The position numbers were made by a program, and so were the translations under genes. Below the pieces are notes generated by a model, which was not told where the DNA came from, made no database searches, and saw only the letters and a list, made by a program, of their open reading frames with translations. Source: Rodentibacter sp901420285 (GTDB taxonomy: Bacteria > Pseudomonadota > Gammaproteobacteria > Enterobacterales > Pasteurellaceae). Taken from it: a stretch of 64,000 nt of DNA. Numbering within the stretch: the stretch's first letter is position 1; every line of letters starts with the position of its first letter. Below, in pieces: positions 44,243 through 52,919 of this stretch. The stretch lies in contig NZ_CP162010.1 in assembly GCF_041734645.1 (NCBI RefSeq), positions 186,001 to 250,000 of the forward strand, read 5' to 3'.

Positions 44243-44283
44243 ATTATACCTAGTTCTCGCTAGGTTGTAACGATTTAGATCAA
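44243..44283 (-). promoter_or_regulatory. pgk promoter with FNR-like site
   Basis: On the minus strand: -10 TATAAT (44243-44248), a -35-like TTACAA 16 bp upstream, and the spacer is filled by a dyad CCTAG-CGAGAA-CTAGG. TTGATCTAAATCGT (44270-44283) matches the FNR consensus TTGATNNNNATCAA at 8 of 10 positions and is centred near -40.5, the class II activator position. Confidence 0.55.
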
Positions 44284-44318
44284 ATAAATGCGAATAACTT
44301 TCGATAACTAAAAGCTTA

Positions 44319-45041
44319 CTATTTAGGACAATTCATCACTTGCCACCGCTTGTCGTAACAAATAAATATTTCGTTGCGGCTCGCGTTTAAATAGGCATTT
44401 TTCAACTGCGGATTATGTTGTTTTAGCCAACGGAACAACTCACTGCGATTCAGATTTTTGAGCGGCAAATGCAGCGAGGTGAATAATTCCTGTTCTTTGG
44501 CGAAGTATTTTTCAGCGGAATCAAAGGCGCAACTGCCGTGTTTTTCCCACTCGCCTTGTAACAATTCAGCGCTTGGTGACATGGTTAAATAAGGCTTGAT
44601 GATATTTTGGGGCAATGCCGGCAAATCTCCTCGACAAAAGCGCGGATGTTCGGAAGCGGATCGCGCATTGGCATTTTGCGGCCATAAACCGTGCACTACC
44701 CAGCCGAAGTTGTGATCAGCACCGCATTGAAAATGGAACGAATAGGGGAGATTTCGCCCGTATTTTTCCCGTTGCGTTTCGCAAAAACCGGGCGACCAAG
44801 AGAGCACCAATACATAATAATCCGCCGGCGCATCGACGTTTTGCCCGATGGGATCATCGCGCATCAGCACATCATAATCGGCAAAAACACTGTCGCTGGT
44901 GAGAGTGTCGGGACTTTTCGCTTGAATTTCGGTTGGTTTGACCAATTGAGGCGAAGCATCTTTTCGCCCATCAATAAAATATTGCCAAACGCTGAAGGCA
45001 ACAAGAGCAATAATAGGAAGTGCGGAAAGTCGTTTTTTCAT
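44319..45041 (-). CDS. Ribonuclease T2 family (RNase I type)
   Basis: Periplasmic endoribonuclease. The 240 residues have an N-terminal signal or anchor (LSALPIIALVAFSVWQYF) and both catalytic blocks of the T2 family: WVVHGLWPQ (CAS I) and GEWEKHGSCAF (CAS II), each with the active-site His. The 12-mer repeat at 44718-44729 is read in a different frame from usual, as QCGA, just before the first catalytic block. It lies directly upstream of pgk as in Haemophilus. Confidence 0.9.
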   Translation of the reverse strand: MKKRLSALPIIALVAFSVWQYFIDGRKDASPQLVKPTEIQAKSPDTLTSDSVFADYDVLMRDDPIGQNVDAPADYYVLVLSWSPGFCETQREKYGRNLPYSFHFQCGADHNFGWVVHGLWPQNANARSASEHPRFCRGDLPALPQNIIKPYLTMSPSAELLQGEWEKHGSCAFDSAEKYFAKEQELFTSLHLPLKNLNRSELFRWLKQHNPQLKNAYLNASRNEIFICYDKRWQVMNCPK

Positions 45042-45131
45042 AAAATCCGTTCGTTTTTTGTTAATTGGTTATTTGTCGGCTATAATTCGCCGCTTTCTAT
45101 TTCAACTCAAATTATTCGATCGAGGATTAGC

Positions 45132-45392
45132 ATGGCGTTACTCATCACTCACAAATGCACAAATTGCGATATGTGCTTGCCGGAATGCCCGAATGAGGCG
45201 ATTTCCGTTGGTGATGATATTTACGTGATTGATCCCACTCTTTGTACCGAATGCGTCGGCCACTACGACACGCCAACTTGCCAAAAAGTGTGTCCGATTA
45301 CCAACTGCATTAAGCCGGATCCCGCTCATCAAGAAAGCGAAGCGCAACTTTGGGAACGTTTTGTGATGATTCACCATTCGGACGAACTGTAA
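45132..45392 (+). CDS. YfhL-type 2[4Fe-4S] ferredoxin
   Basis: Small electron carrier. The 86 residues contain CTNCDMCLPECP and CTECVGHYDTPTCQKVCPITNC, two [4Fe-4S] binding sets with the extended second loop typical of YfhL/Alvin ferredoxins. The ATG at 45132 has GAGGATTAGC before it; a much longer in-frame reading from 44691 crosses the RNase gene on the other strand and is not used. Redox partner unknown. Confidence 0.93.
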   Translation: MALLITHKCTNCDMCLPECPNEAISVGDDIYVIDPTLCTECVGHYDTPTCQKVCPITNCIKPDPAHQESEAQLWERFVMIHHSDEL

Positions 45393-45421
45393 AGCCAAGA
45401 GCGAAGGCGCGTCGTTTTTCT

Positions 45422-45586
45422 ATGTTCCGTAAGATAAATAAAATTAAACTGCTCAAAATCGCCGCGATTTTGATTTATCTGTTCAGCCCGATTGATCTTC
45501 TGCCTGAAGCGCTACTCGGATGGTTCGGATTGACGGACGATGTGGCGGCGGTTTGCTTGTTGATTAAACTTTTATTGGAAAAGTAA
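45422..45586 (+). CDS. DUF1232 (YkvA-like) small membrane protein
   Basis: 54 residues with the DUF1232 signature YLFSPIDLLPEALLGWFGLTDDVAAVCLLIKLLL. Start at 45422 (MFRKINKIK). It lies 29 bases after the ferredoxin gene and is probably co-transcribed. Function unknown. Confidence 0.75.
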   Translation: MFRKINKIKLLKIAAILIYLFSPIDLLPEALLGWFGLTDDVAAVCLLIKLLLEK

Positions 45587-45639
45587 CGCTTCTTTATTGT
45601 GCAGAACGGCATTGTGAAAAACGGCGTGCCGGAAGGGTT

Positions 45640-45651
45640 CAATGCGGTGCT
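45640..45651 (+). repeat. Single 12-mer copy
   Basis: CAATGCGGTGCT followed by GATCCGACAC, in the gap between the DUF1232 gene and the second DUF406 gene. The flank GGGTTC-...-GATCCG is the same as that of the copy at 12787. Confidence 0.85.
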
Positions 45652-45701
45652 GATCCGACACCTCATCGCAATCGTTGCCTTTCTTTTCCGGCATTAAGCG
45701 G

Positions 45702-45992
45702 TTATGCCGTTTTCATTTGAAAAATGACCGATTCCGCCTGACAACAAAAGGCGAATTCGGCTTCCAACAAATAGCCGTTTTCCGTATGCGTGATTTCTGC
45801 GCGAATTTCGCAAGGCTCGCTTTCCACTTCTCGGGCTTTTTGCGTGAAGAAATTTAATGCGGCTTGCGCTTGTTCTTGCGTGTCATAAATGTAGGCGATT
45901 TGTTGTGTGCAATCACGATTATCAAATAGTGATTTCATATCAAAAGTATTACAGCCCACGCATTCGATCGGTTTTTCGGTTTGAATGGCCAT
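45702..45992 (-). CDS. DUF406 protein, second YfcZ/YiiS paralogue
   Basis: 96 residues with the same family signature as the product of 24119-24406: an N-terminal CxxC (IECVGCNTFD), NRDC in the middle, then VESEPCEIRAEI and FAFCCQAESVIFQM. The two paralogues differ most before the centre. Function unknown; the cysteine pattern suggests metal or redox chemistry. It is 18 bases upstream of trpS in the opposite sense of transcription order (trpS reads toward it), so it may be co-transcribed as the downstream gene. Confidence 0.85.
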   Translation of the reverse strand: MAIQTEKPIECVGCNTFDMKSLFDNRDCTQQIAYIYDTQEQAQAALNFFTQKAREVESEPCEIRAEITHTENGYLLEAEFAFCCQAESVIFQMKTA

Positions 45993-46010
45993 GTTTCGCT
46001 CCTTTTTTAA

Positions 46011-47015
46011 TTATTTGGCCGGCACGAAACCCACAGCGTCATACACTTTGGCAAGGGTTTCTTGCGCTTTTTCACGCGCTTTTTTTGCGCCTTGACGCAA
46101 TACCTCGTCAAGCAAGGCTTCGTCATTGCGGTACTGATGAAAACGTTCTTGTAAACCGGTAAGCAGGTTGGACACTTCATCCGCCACGGCGGTTTTTAAA
46201 TGTCCGTACATTTTGCCTTCGAATTCTTGTTCCAGAACAGCGATCGATTTATCGGTTACGGCAGAAAGAATATCTAGCAGGTTCGATACGCCTGCTTTAT
46301 TTTGCACGTCGTAACGCACTACCGGCGGCTCGTCGGAATCCGTGACTGCGCGTTTGATTTTTTTCGCTACAGATTTCGGATCTTCCAACAGCGTGACGAC
46401 GTTATTGCGATTGTCATCAGATTTCGACATTTTCTTTTCCGGTTCTTGCAACGACATGATGCGCGCGCCGGCTTTGCCGATAAAAATTTCCGGCACGGTG
46501 AAAATATCGCCGTACAGGGCGTTAAATCGGTTTGCAATATCGCGCGTGATTTCTAAATGTTGTTTTTGATCATCACCGACCGGTACACTTTTGGCTTGAT
46601 AAAGCAAAATATCCGCGGCCATCAGTACGGGATAATCGAACAGCCCCACATTAATATTCTCCGCATAACGGGCGGATTTGTCTTTAAATTGAGTCATGCG
46701 ACTCATTTCGCCGAAGTATGTGTAACAGTTCAATACCCAGCTTAATTGGGTATGTTCCGGCACGTGGGATTGTACAAAAATTGTCGCTTTATGCGGATCG
46801 ATACCGCACGCGAGATATAATGCCACCACATCCAGCGTAGCTTTACGAAGCGCTACAGGATCTTGCCGCACGGTAATAGCGTGTAAATCCACTACGCAAA
46901 AAATACATTCGTAATCCTCTTGCATTTTCACCCAGTTACGCAACGCGCCTAAATAGTTGCCGATGGTTAGTTCGCCGGAAGGTTGCACACCGCTAAATAC
47001 GATTGGTTTTGCCAT
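46011..47015 (-). CDS. trpS: Tryptophanyl-tRNA synthetase
   Basis: Charges tRNA-Trp. The 334 residues are of standard size, with the class I HIGH variant PSGELTIGNYLG near the N-terminus, VPVGDDQKQHLE in the Rossmann core and KMSKSDDN at about 194. It is followed by the DUF406 gene on the same strand. The 146-base gap to hflD holds divergent promoters. Confidence 0.97.
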   Translation of the reverse strand: MAKPIVFSGVQPSGELTIGNYLGALRNWVKMQEDYECIFCVVDLHAITVRQDPVALRKATLDVVALYLACGIDPHKATIFVQSHVPEHTQLSWVLNCYTYFGEMSRMTQFKDKSARYAENINVGLFDYPVLMAADILLYQAKSVPVGDDQKQHLEITRDIANRFNALYGDIFTVPEIFIGKAGARIMSLQEPEKKMSKSDDNRNNVVTLLEDPKSVAKKIKRAVTDSDEPPVVRYDVQNKAGVSNLLDILSAVTDKSIAVLEQEFEGKMYGHLKTAVADEVSNLLTGLQERFHQYRNDEALLDEVLRQGAKKAREKAQETLAKVYDAVGFVPAK

Positions 47016-47161
47016 GAATTGTCCTTTTTATTTTTAATCATAAATCGGGCAGTATCATATCAAAAGATAGGCGCTTTTTTAATGTCGGAGTTCAAAACAG
47101 GCGCTAAAAATGCTATATTGCGCGCAATTTTGACCTGTTTCATTACGTGTTTACGTTTTAT

Positions 47162-47785
47162 ATGAAGAATTATCATGATATGGCACTGGCGCTTGCCGGT
47201 GTTTGTCAAGCGGCGGCATTAATCGATCAACTTGCCATGACGGGTGAGGTAACGCCGCAGGATGCCTTTCAAACCACCATTCGTTCCCTTTTAGTCATGC
47301 AGCCGGAAAATACGCCGGCGGTGTTTGGCGGCCAGCCGCGTCATTTGAAGCTCGGTTTAGAAACATTAATCGAACAACTGACCCATTTAAATAATCGCAA
47401 CATTATGAATTATTGGAGCGCAATGTTGGGGTTAGAAGCCCGTTTGAATCAAAATCCGGAAGTTAAGACGCTGCTGGGGCACCGCATTCGACGCTTGCCG
47501 GAACAGTTGGCCTATCATGAATTGTTCGATGCGCAAATGCTTTCCGTTATGGCGAATATCTATATCGACGTCGTCAGTCCGTTAGGCCGCAAAATTCATA
47601 TCATCGGCGCGCCTGATTATCTGCAACAACAATACGTGCAAGATAAAGTGCGCGCTTGTTTGCTCGCCGGCATTCGTGCCGCCGTATTGTGGCGTCAAGT
47701 GGGTGGCACTAAATGGCAGTTGCTATTTTTCCGCGGAAAAATCCTTAATGCTGCGCACGAGATTTATTCACATATCTTCTCTTAA
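47162..47785 (+). CDS. hflD: High-frequency-lysogenisation protein HflD homologue
   Basis: A membrane-associated protein that in E. coli binds lambda CII; its housekeeping role is unclear. The 207 residues match the family throughout (MALALAGVCQAAALIDQLAMTG, LVGLE-like MLGLEARLN, HIIGAPDYLQQQYVQDKVRACLLAGIRAAVLWRQVGG). Start at 47162, since only a few residues precede in frame. It is 29 bases ahead of purB, the usual partner; mnmA, often upstream, is absent here. Confidence 0.93.
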   Translation: MKNYHDMALALAGVCQAAALIDQLAMTGEVTPQDAFQTTIRSLLVMQPENTPAVFGGQPRHLKLGLETLIEQLTHLNNRNIMNYWSAMLGLEARLNQNPEVKTLLGHRIRRLPEQLAYHELFDAQMLSVMANIYIDVVSPLGRKIHIIGAPDYLQQQYVQDKVRACLLAGIRAAVLWRQVGGTKWQLLFFRGKILNAAHEIYSHIFS

Positions 47786-47814
47786 CTATTATTCCTTACA
47801 CACCGGAGTATTTT

Positions 47815-49182
47815 ATGCAACTTTCCGCACTCACCGCGATTTCCCCGATAGACGGACGTTATCAAGATAAAGCGAGCGCGCTGCGCGACATTTTCAGCGA
47901 ATTCGGCTTACTCAAATTCCGCGTCACCGTGGAAGTTCGCTGGTTACAAAAATTGGCGGCAACCGCCGAAATTCCTGAGGTTTCCACTTTATCGAAAGAA
48001 GCAAACGATTACCTTGATACAATCGTGCGCGAATTTAGCCTTGAGGATGCGCAACGCATCAAAGAAATTGAACGCACCACCAATCATGACGTGAAAGCGG
48101 TGGAATATTTCTTAAAAGAAAAAAGCGAAGCGTTGCCGGAATTAGCCAAAGTTTCCGAATTCATTCATTTTGCTTGTACTTCGGAAGACATTAACAACCT
48201 TTCTCACGCATTAATGCTAAAAACTGCGCGCGACATGGTAATTCTTCCAGAATGGCAAAAACTCATTGATGAAATCACCCGTCTTGCGAACGAATACAAA
48301 ACCATACCATTACTTTCCCGCACACACGGTCAACCGGCTTCGCCGAGTACCGTCGGCAAAGAAATGGCAAACGTAGCGTATCGTTTACGCCGTCAATTCA
48401 AGCAATTACAACAAAACGAAATTCTCGGCAAAATCAATGGCGCGGTGGGTAATTACAATGCGCACTTGTCTGCTTATCCGAACATTGATTGGCACCAATT
48501 CAGCGAGGAATTTGTCACTTCTCTCGGCTTGAACTGGAACCCATATACCACGCAAATCGAACCGCACGATTATATTGCGGAATATTTCGATACGATGGTA
48601 CGTTTCAATACGATTATTATCGATTTTGATCGCGATCTTTGGGGTTACATTGCGCTTAACCATTTCAAACAACGTACCGTCGCGGGCGAAATCGGTTCTT
48701 CCACCATGCCGCACAAAGTAAATCCGATTGATTTTGAAAACTCTGAAGGCAACCTGGGTTTAGCCAATGCGGTAATGACCCATTTGGCGCAAAAATTGCC
48801 GATTTCCCGCTGGCAACGCGATTTAACGGATTCCACCGTTTTGCGTAACCTTGGTGTGGGCGTAGGGTATTGCTTAATCGCGTATGCGGCGACCCGTAAA
48901 GGCATCAGTAAATTAGAAGTCAATGAGCAACATTTACGTGACGAACTTGAGCAAAACTGGGAAGTGCTGGCCGAACCGATTCAAACCGTGATGCGTCGTT
49001 ACGGCATTGAAAAACCTTACGAAAAACTCAAAGAACTGACCCGCGGCAAACGGGTGGATGAACAAGCCATGCGTGAATTTGTGGAAAAACTGGATATTCC
49101 GGCAAACGAAAAAGCCCGTTTGCAGCAATTAACGCCGGCGACGTACATCGGTGCGGCAGTGGCGCTTGTTGAAAAGCTTTAA
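47815..49182 (+). CDS. purB: Adenylosuccinate lyase
   Basis: Acts twice in purine synthesis, releasing fumarate from SAICAR and adenylosuccinate. The 455 residues contain SRTHGQPASPSTVGKEMANVAYR and the superfamily signature GSSTMPHKVNPIDFENSEGN, plus FACTSEDINNLSHAL. It is in an hflD-purB unit with a good ribosome site (CACCGGAG). Confidence 0.97.
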   Translation: MQLSALTAISPIDGRYQDKASALRDIFSEFGLLKFRVTVEVRWLQKLAATAEIPEVSTLSKEANDYLDTIVREFSLEDAQRIKEIERTTNHDVKAVEYFLKEKSEALPELAKVSEFIHFACTSEDINNLSHALMLKTARDMVILPEWQKLIDEITRLANEYKTIPLLSRTHGQPASPSTVGKEMANVAYRLRRQFKQLQQNEILGKINGAVGNYNAHLSAYPNIDWHQFSEEFVTSLGLNWNPYTTQIEPHDYIAEYFDTMVRFNTIIIDFDRDLWGYIALNHFKQRTVAGEIGSSTMPHKVNPIDFENSEGNLGLANAVMTHLAQKLPISRWQRDLTDSTVLRNLGVGVGYCLIAYAATRKGISKLEVNEQHLRDELEQNWEVLAEPIQTVMRRYGIEKPYEKLKELTRGKRVDEQAMREFVEKLDIPANEKARLQQLTPATYIGAAVALVEKL

Positions 49183-49238
49183 TTTTGCTGCCGCTCAAGC
49201 AGTTGCTTAAACACCGTCTTGACGTATTTGGATCTCTC

Positions 49239-49281
49239 AAATAGCACCGCATTGGAGCCGCGTCCAATGCGGTGCTATTTT
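49239..49281. repeat. Facing pair of the 12-mer repeat after purB
   Basis: AAATAGCACCGCATTGGA faces TCCAATGCGGTGCTATTT, cores at 49243-49254 and 49265-49276, followed by TTGCG. A strong 18-bp stem with a 6-8 base loop; the likely purB terminator. Confidence 0.85.
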
Positions 49282-49428
49282 GCGTAGAGAACGGCGATAA
49301 AACCGAAATTAGATGCAGATCAAAGCAAGCGTATTTTTCGCAAGACAAAAATTTAAAATAGCTTTATCATAACGCCCGATTTAGGCTTGCCTAATACGCG
49401 TTTTATTAACTTAAAGAGGAAAACAAAA

Positions 49429-50739
49429 ATGGCAAAAATCGTTAAAGTCATTGGTCGCGAAATTATTGATTCTCGCGGTAATCCGACTGTTGAAGCGGAA
49501 GTTCATTTAGAAGGCGGTTTCGTGGGCCTCGCAGCGGCTCCATCCGGTGCTTCTACCGGTTCACGCGAAGCGTTGGAATTACGCGATGGCGACAAATCCC
49601 GTTTTTTAGGTAAAGGTGTATTAAAAGCAGTTGCTGCGGTAAATGGTCCGATTGCAGAGGCAATTCTTGGTAAAGACGCATCAAACCAAGCTGAAATTGA
49701 CCAAATTATGATTGATTTAGACGGCACAGAAAATAAATCTAAATTCGGCGCTAACGCGATTCTTGCCGTATCTCTTGCTAACGCCAAAGCAGCGGCGGCA
49801 TCCAAAGGTCTTCCGCTTTACGCTTATATCGCCGAACTCAATGGCACACCGGGCGTATATTCAATGCCATTACCAATGATGAACATCATTAACGGTGGTG
49901 AACACGCGGATAATAACGTTGATATTCAAGAATTTATGATTCAACCGGTCGGCGCAAAAACCTTACGTGAAGCACTTCGCATCGGTGCAGAAGTATTCCA
50001 CAATCTTGCGAAAGTATTAAAATCTAAAGGCATGAGCACGGCTGTAGGTGACGAAGGTGGTTTTGCGCCAAACTTAGCCTCTAACGCTGACGCATTAGCC
50101 TGTATCAAAGAAGCCGTAGAAAAAGCAGGTTATGTATTAGGTAAAGATGTGACCTTGGCAATGGACTGCGCCTCTTCTGAGTTTTACAACAAAGAAACCG
50201 GCAAATATGAAATGAAAGGCGAAGGCCGTTCATTCACGTCTCAAGAATTTACACACTATCTTGAAGAATTAACCAAACAATACCCAATCGTGTCTATCGA
50301 AGACGGTCAGGATGAATCGGACTGGGAAGGCTTCGCATACCAAACTAAAGTATTGGGCGACCGCATTCAATTAGTCGGTGACGACTTATTCGTAACCAAT
50401 ACCAAAATCTTAAAAGAAGGTATCGAAAAAGGTATCGCCAACTCTATCTTAATCAAGTTTAACCAAATCGGTTCTTTAACCGAAACCTTGGCGGCCATTA
50501 AAATGGCGAAAGATGCCGGTTACACAGCAGTCATTTCTCACCGTTCAGGCGAAACTGAAGATGCAACCATCGCTGATTTAGCGGTTGGTACTGCAGCAGG
50601 TCAAATCAAAACCGGTTCAATGAGCCGTTCTGACCGTATCGCAAAATACAATCAATTAATCCGTATTGAAGAAGCGTTAGAACGCGCCGGCACACCGGCA
50701 CCATTCCCGGGCTTAAAAGCGGTTAAAGGTCAGGCGTAA
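49429..50739 (+). CDS. eno: Enolase
   Basis: Interconverts 2-phosphoglycerate and phosphoenolpyruvate and is a degradosome partner in gammaproteobacteria. The start at 49429 (MAKIVKVIGREIIDSRGNPTVEAEV) follows AAAGAGGAAAAC; an upstream in-frame stretch from 49387 is not used. The 436 residues have the metal ligands and the signature ILIKFNQIGSLTETL and SHRSGETEDATIADLAVG. Codon use is strongly biased, as expected of an abundant protein. Confidence 0.98.
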   Translation: MAKIVKVIGREIIDSRGNPTVEAEVHLEGGFVGLAAAPSGASTGSREALELRDGDKSRFLGKGVLKAVAAVNGPIAEAILGKDASNQAEIDQIMIDLDGTENKSKFGANAILAVSLANAKAAAASKGLPLYAYIAELNGTPGVYSMPLPMMNIINGGEHADNNVDIQEFMIQPVGAKTLREALRIGAEVFHNLAKVLKSKGMSTAVGDEGGFAPNLASNADALACIKEAVEKAGYVLGKDVTLAMDCASSEFYNKETGKYEMKGEGRSFTSQEFTHYLEELTKQYPIVSIEDGQDESDWEGFAYQTKVLGDRIQLVGDDLFVTNTKILKEGIEKGIANSILIKFNQIGSLTETLAAIKMAKDAGYTAVISHRSGETEDATIADLAVGTAAGQIKTGSMSRSDRIAKYNQLIRIEEALERAGTPAPFPGLKAVKGQA

Positions 50740-50785
50740 TTTTCGGTTGATTTAAATAAAATAGTACTGCATTTTTGCAAGAAAA

Positions 50786-50816
50786 GTGATCTGCGCTAAA
50801 AGCTGGCGCAGATCAC
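50786..50816. repeat. 11-bp perfect inverted repeat after eno
   Basis: GTGATCTGCGC (50786-50796), loop of 9, GCGCAGATCAC (50806-50816). Not followed by T-run on the plus strand. It may protect the eno 3' end or assist the next hairpin. Confidence 0.7.
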
Positions 50817-50834
50817 AAAGCCCTTAAATATATT

Positions 50835-50866
50835 GAGCTCTGTATTATTCAGAGCTCAAATTTTTT
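50835..50866 (+). terminator. Terminator of eno
   Basis: GAGCTCTG (50835-50842), loop TATTATT, CAGAGCTC (50850-50857), AAA, then six T. Confidence 0.85.
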
Positions 50867-51191
50867 CATTCGAATTAAATGCGTTTCTTGTTATAGCAAC
50901 AAATATAGTCATATATTGTCCGCTCTCATTTATCAATGCCGGAATAAACCAACCGGTCCTTTTTATTAACGCGTTGACGATATCTCTTTTTGTATCGGGT
51001 TTATGCTTGTTCAGTTTCTTGAACTTTTTTAGACCACATATCCCAAATATGCGTCTAAGATAGGTTTGATGATGTGATGTATAAATTTGATTGAATAATG
51101 TTAGCCCATAAAAATCTGCACCTTAATGGGTTGATTTTACGGTTCAACTTTTGGGGTGCAGAGTAAAAGGCTGTAGGTGTTAAGCGTTCGC
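50867..51191. other. Intergenic region between eno and lpxD, no recognisable gene
   Basis: A plus-strand frame continues hydrophobic to about 51063 (for example LFINALTISLFVSGLCLFSFLNFF) but has no credible start: it opens inside the eno terminator. It could be a decayed membrane-protein remnant. Nothing else recognised. Confidence 0.35.
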
Positions 51192-52217
51192 TTAACCGAT
51201 TTTTTTCTCAAGGGCTTTTAAGCGTTTATTGATACCATCAATGCCCAAAGTTAATGCCGCGGTCTTGCGCCATTCTTTGTTGGTTTGCAGTGGAATACCG
51301 GAAGAGTAAACACCCGGTTCGGTAATCGGACGCATCACCATGCCCATACCGGTTACGGTGACTTTATCGCAGATTTCCATATGCCCGTTAATCACGCTGG
51401 CGCCACCAATTAAACAATAACGACCAACAGTCAAGCTACCCGCCATAATTACGCCACCGGCCACCGCCGTGCCGGTGCCGATATGTACGTTATGGGCGAT
51501 TTGACAAAGATTGTCGATAATTACGTTGTCTTCAATTACCGTCGCATCCAACGCCCCCCGATCGATACAGGTACAAGCGCCGATTTCCACATTATTACCG
51601 ATAATTACCTGTCCCACTTGCGGAATTTTAATCCAGCGCCCGCGATCGTTGGCATAACCGAAACCATCGCTACCAATTACCGCACCGGATTGAATTAAAC
51701 AATTCGAACCGATTTCTACATCGTGATAAACCGTTACATTCGCCCAAAGTTGAGTACCGGCACCAATTTTGCTGTTTTTACCGATAAAGCAATTGGCGCC
51801 AATAATCACATTATCGCCTAATATGACCCCCTCTTCGAGCACCGCATTGGCGCCAATGGATACGTTTTTACCCAAAGATGCGCTCTCAGAAATAACTGCA
51901 CTTGGTGCGACGCCTTGTGCCGCCTTCGGTGTACTATCCATATATTGTGCTAACATCGCATAAGCCACATAAGGATCTTTAACAATCAGTAAGTTACTTT
52001 CCGGTGCGCAAAATTCAACGTCGGCTTCAGTCACTACCAAAATACCGGCTTGCGAATCTTTTAATAAAGGACGAAATTTAGCGTTGGAAATGAACGTGAG
52101 TTGATTGGATTGCGCTTTATCAAGAGGTGCGATATTTGCAATAACGACATCGGCGTTACCGCGAACGGTAGCGCCGATTTGATTAGCCAATTCTTGTAAA
52201 GAATAGGATTTTTGCAT
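51192..52217 (-). CDS. lpxD: UDP-3-O-(3-hydroxymyristoyl)glucosamine N-acyltransferase
   Basis: Third step of lipid A synthesis. The 341 residues have the N-terminal uridine-binding domain and a left-handed beta helix of hexapeptide repeats (IGANAVLEEGVILGDNVIIGANCFIG, and so on) with catalytic QIAHNVHIG. The 12-mer repeat at 51838-51849 is read as NAVL in one hexapeptide coil. It ends the frr-to-lpxD run; fabZ and lpxA, which usually follow, are not here. Confidence 0.97.
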   Translation of the reverse strand: MQKSYSLQELANQIGATVRGNADVVIANIAPLDKAQSNQLTFISNAKFRPLLKDSQAGILVVTEADVEFCAPESNLLIVKDPYVAYAMLAQYMDSTPKAAQGVAPSAVISESASLGKNVSIGANAVLEEGVILGDNVIIGANCFIGKNSKIGAGTQLWANVTVYHDVEIGSNCLIQSGAVIGSDGFGYANDRGRWIKIPQVGQVIIGNNVEIGACTCIDRGALDATVIEDNVIIDNLCQIAHNVHIGTGTAVAGGVIMAGSLTVGRYCLIGGASVINGHMEICDKVTVTGMGMVMRPITEPGVYSSGIPLQTNKEWRKTAALTLGIDGINKRLKALEKKIG

Positions 52218-52229
52218 AACGAGAACCTA

Positions 52230-52823
52230 TTATTTTTTCTCTTGTGCTTTTACCGTTGCCGGAATAGATTTCAATACTTCTTCGGTAATATCTTTGCCGT
52301 CCACAGCAAATACCACCGAGTTTGCATCAAGCACATAAGTGTAACCTTTAGCTTTGGCTAAATTGTTGGTCGCTACTTGGATGCTTTCTAACAATTTAGC
52401 ACGCGCTTCAGTTTGACGTTTGTCGCTTTCGGCTTGGAATTCTTGCACTTTTTTATCATGCTCTTGCATTAATTTAGTAATTTCCGCATCTTCGCTCGCA
52501 CCTAATTTATTGATTTCTTCTTCACGTTTTTGAATTTCGGCTTGACGTAAACGAGGGGCATCTTTTTGTAATTCGGCGACTTTAGCTTCAACCTTTTTCC
52601 GCGCTTCCACTATTTTTCCGTCGATATCTTTTTTGCTTGCCGCTAATTGGTCAACGGTTGGTTTTAATTCTGCATCCAATTGATCCGCAATCGCTTGACG
52701 ATCAGGATGGTTTTGGAATAAATAACCCGCATTAATGAAGGCGATGTTCTCATCTGCTGCAGCAAAGCCGGAAGCAAGAGCAAGACTTAAAGAAAGTGCT
52801 GTAATTTTTAAAACGTTTTTCAT
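52230..52823 (-). CDS. skp: Periplasmic chaperone Skp/OmpH
   Basis: Holds unfolded outer-membrane proteins on the way to BamA. The start at 52823 (MKNVLKITALSLSLALASGFAAADENIAF) gives a signal peptide cleaved after AAA. The 197-residue product is mostly charged coiled coil (about 55-150), the tentacles of the trimer. It lies between bamA and lpxD, 12 bases before the latter. Confidence 0.95.
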   Translation of the reverse strand: MKNVLKITALSLSLALASGFAAADENIAFINAGYLFQNHPDRQAIADQLDAELKPTVDQLAASKKDIDGKIVEARKKVEAKVAELQKDAPRLRQAEIQKREEEINKLGASEDAEITKLMQEHDKKVQEFQAESDKRQTEARAKLLESIQVATNNLAKAKGYTYVLDANSVVFAVDGKDITEEVLKSIPATVKAQEKK

Positions 52824-52919
52824 TGAAGTTTCCTTGTGTTTAAAGTAGTTTGTGGATGCCAGCACGCTACTGAAAGTAGCGCACTAGCGCTGAATTTTAT
52901 CGAATAATATCAGACTTTG

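Noticed and set aside
50833..51063. 76-codon hydrophobic frame after eno
   Set aside because: It begins with TTG inside the eno terminator and has no ribosome site; kept only as a possible remnant.
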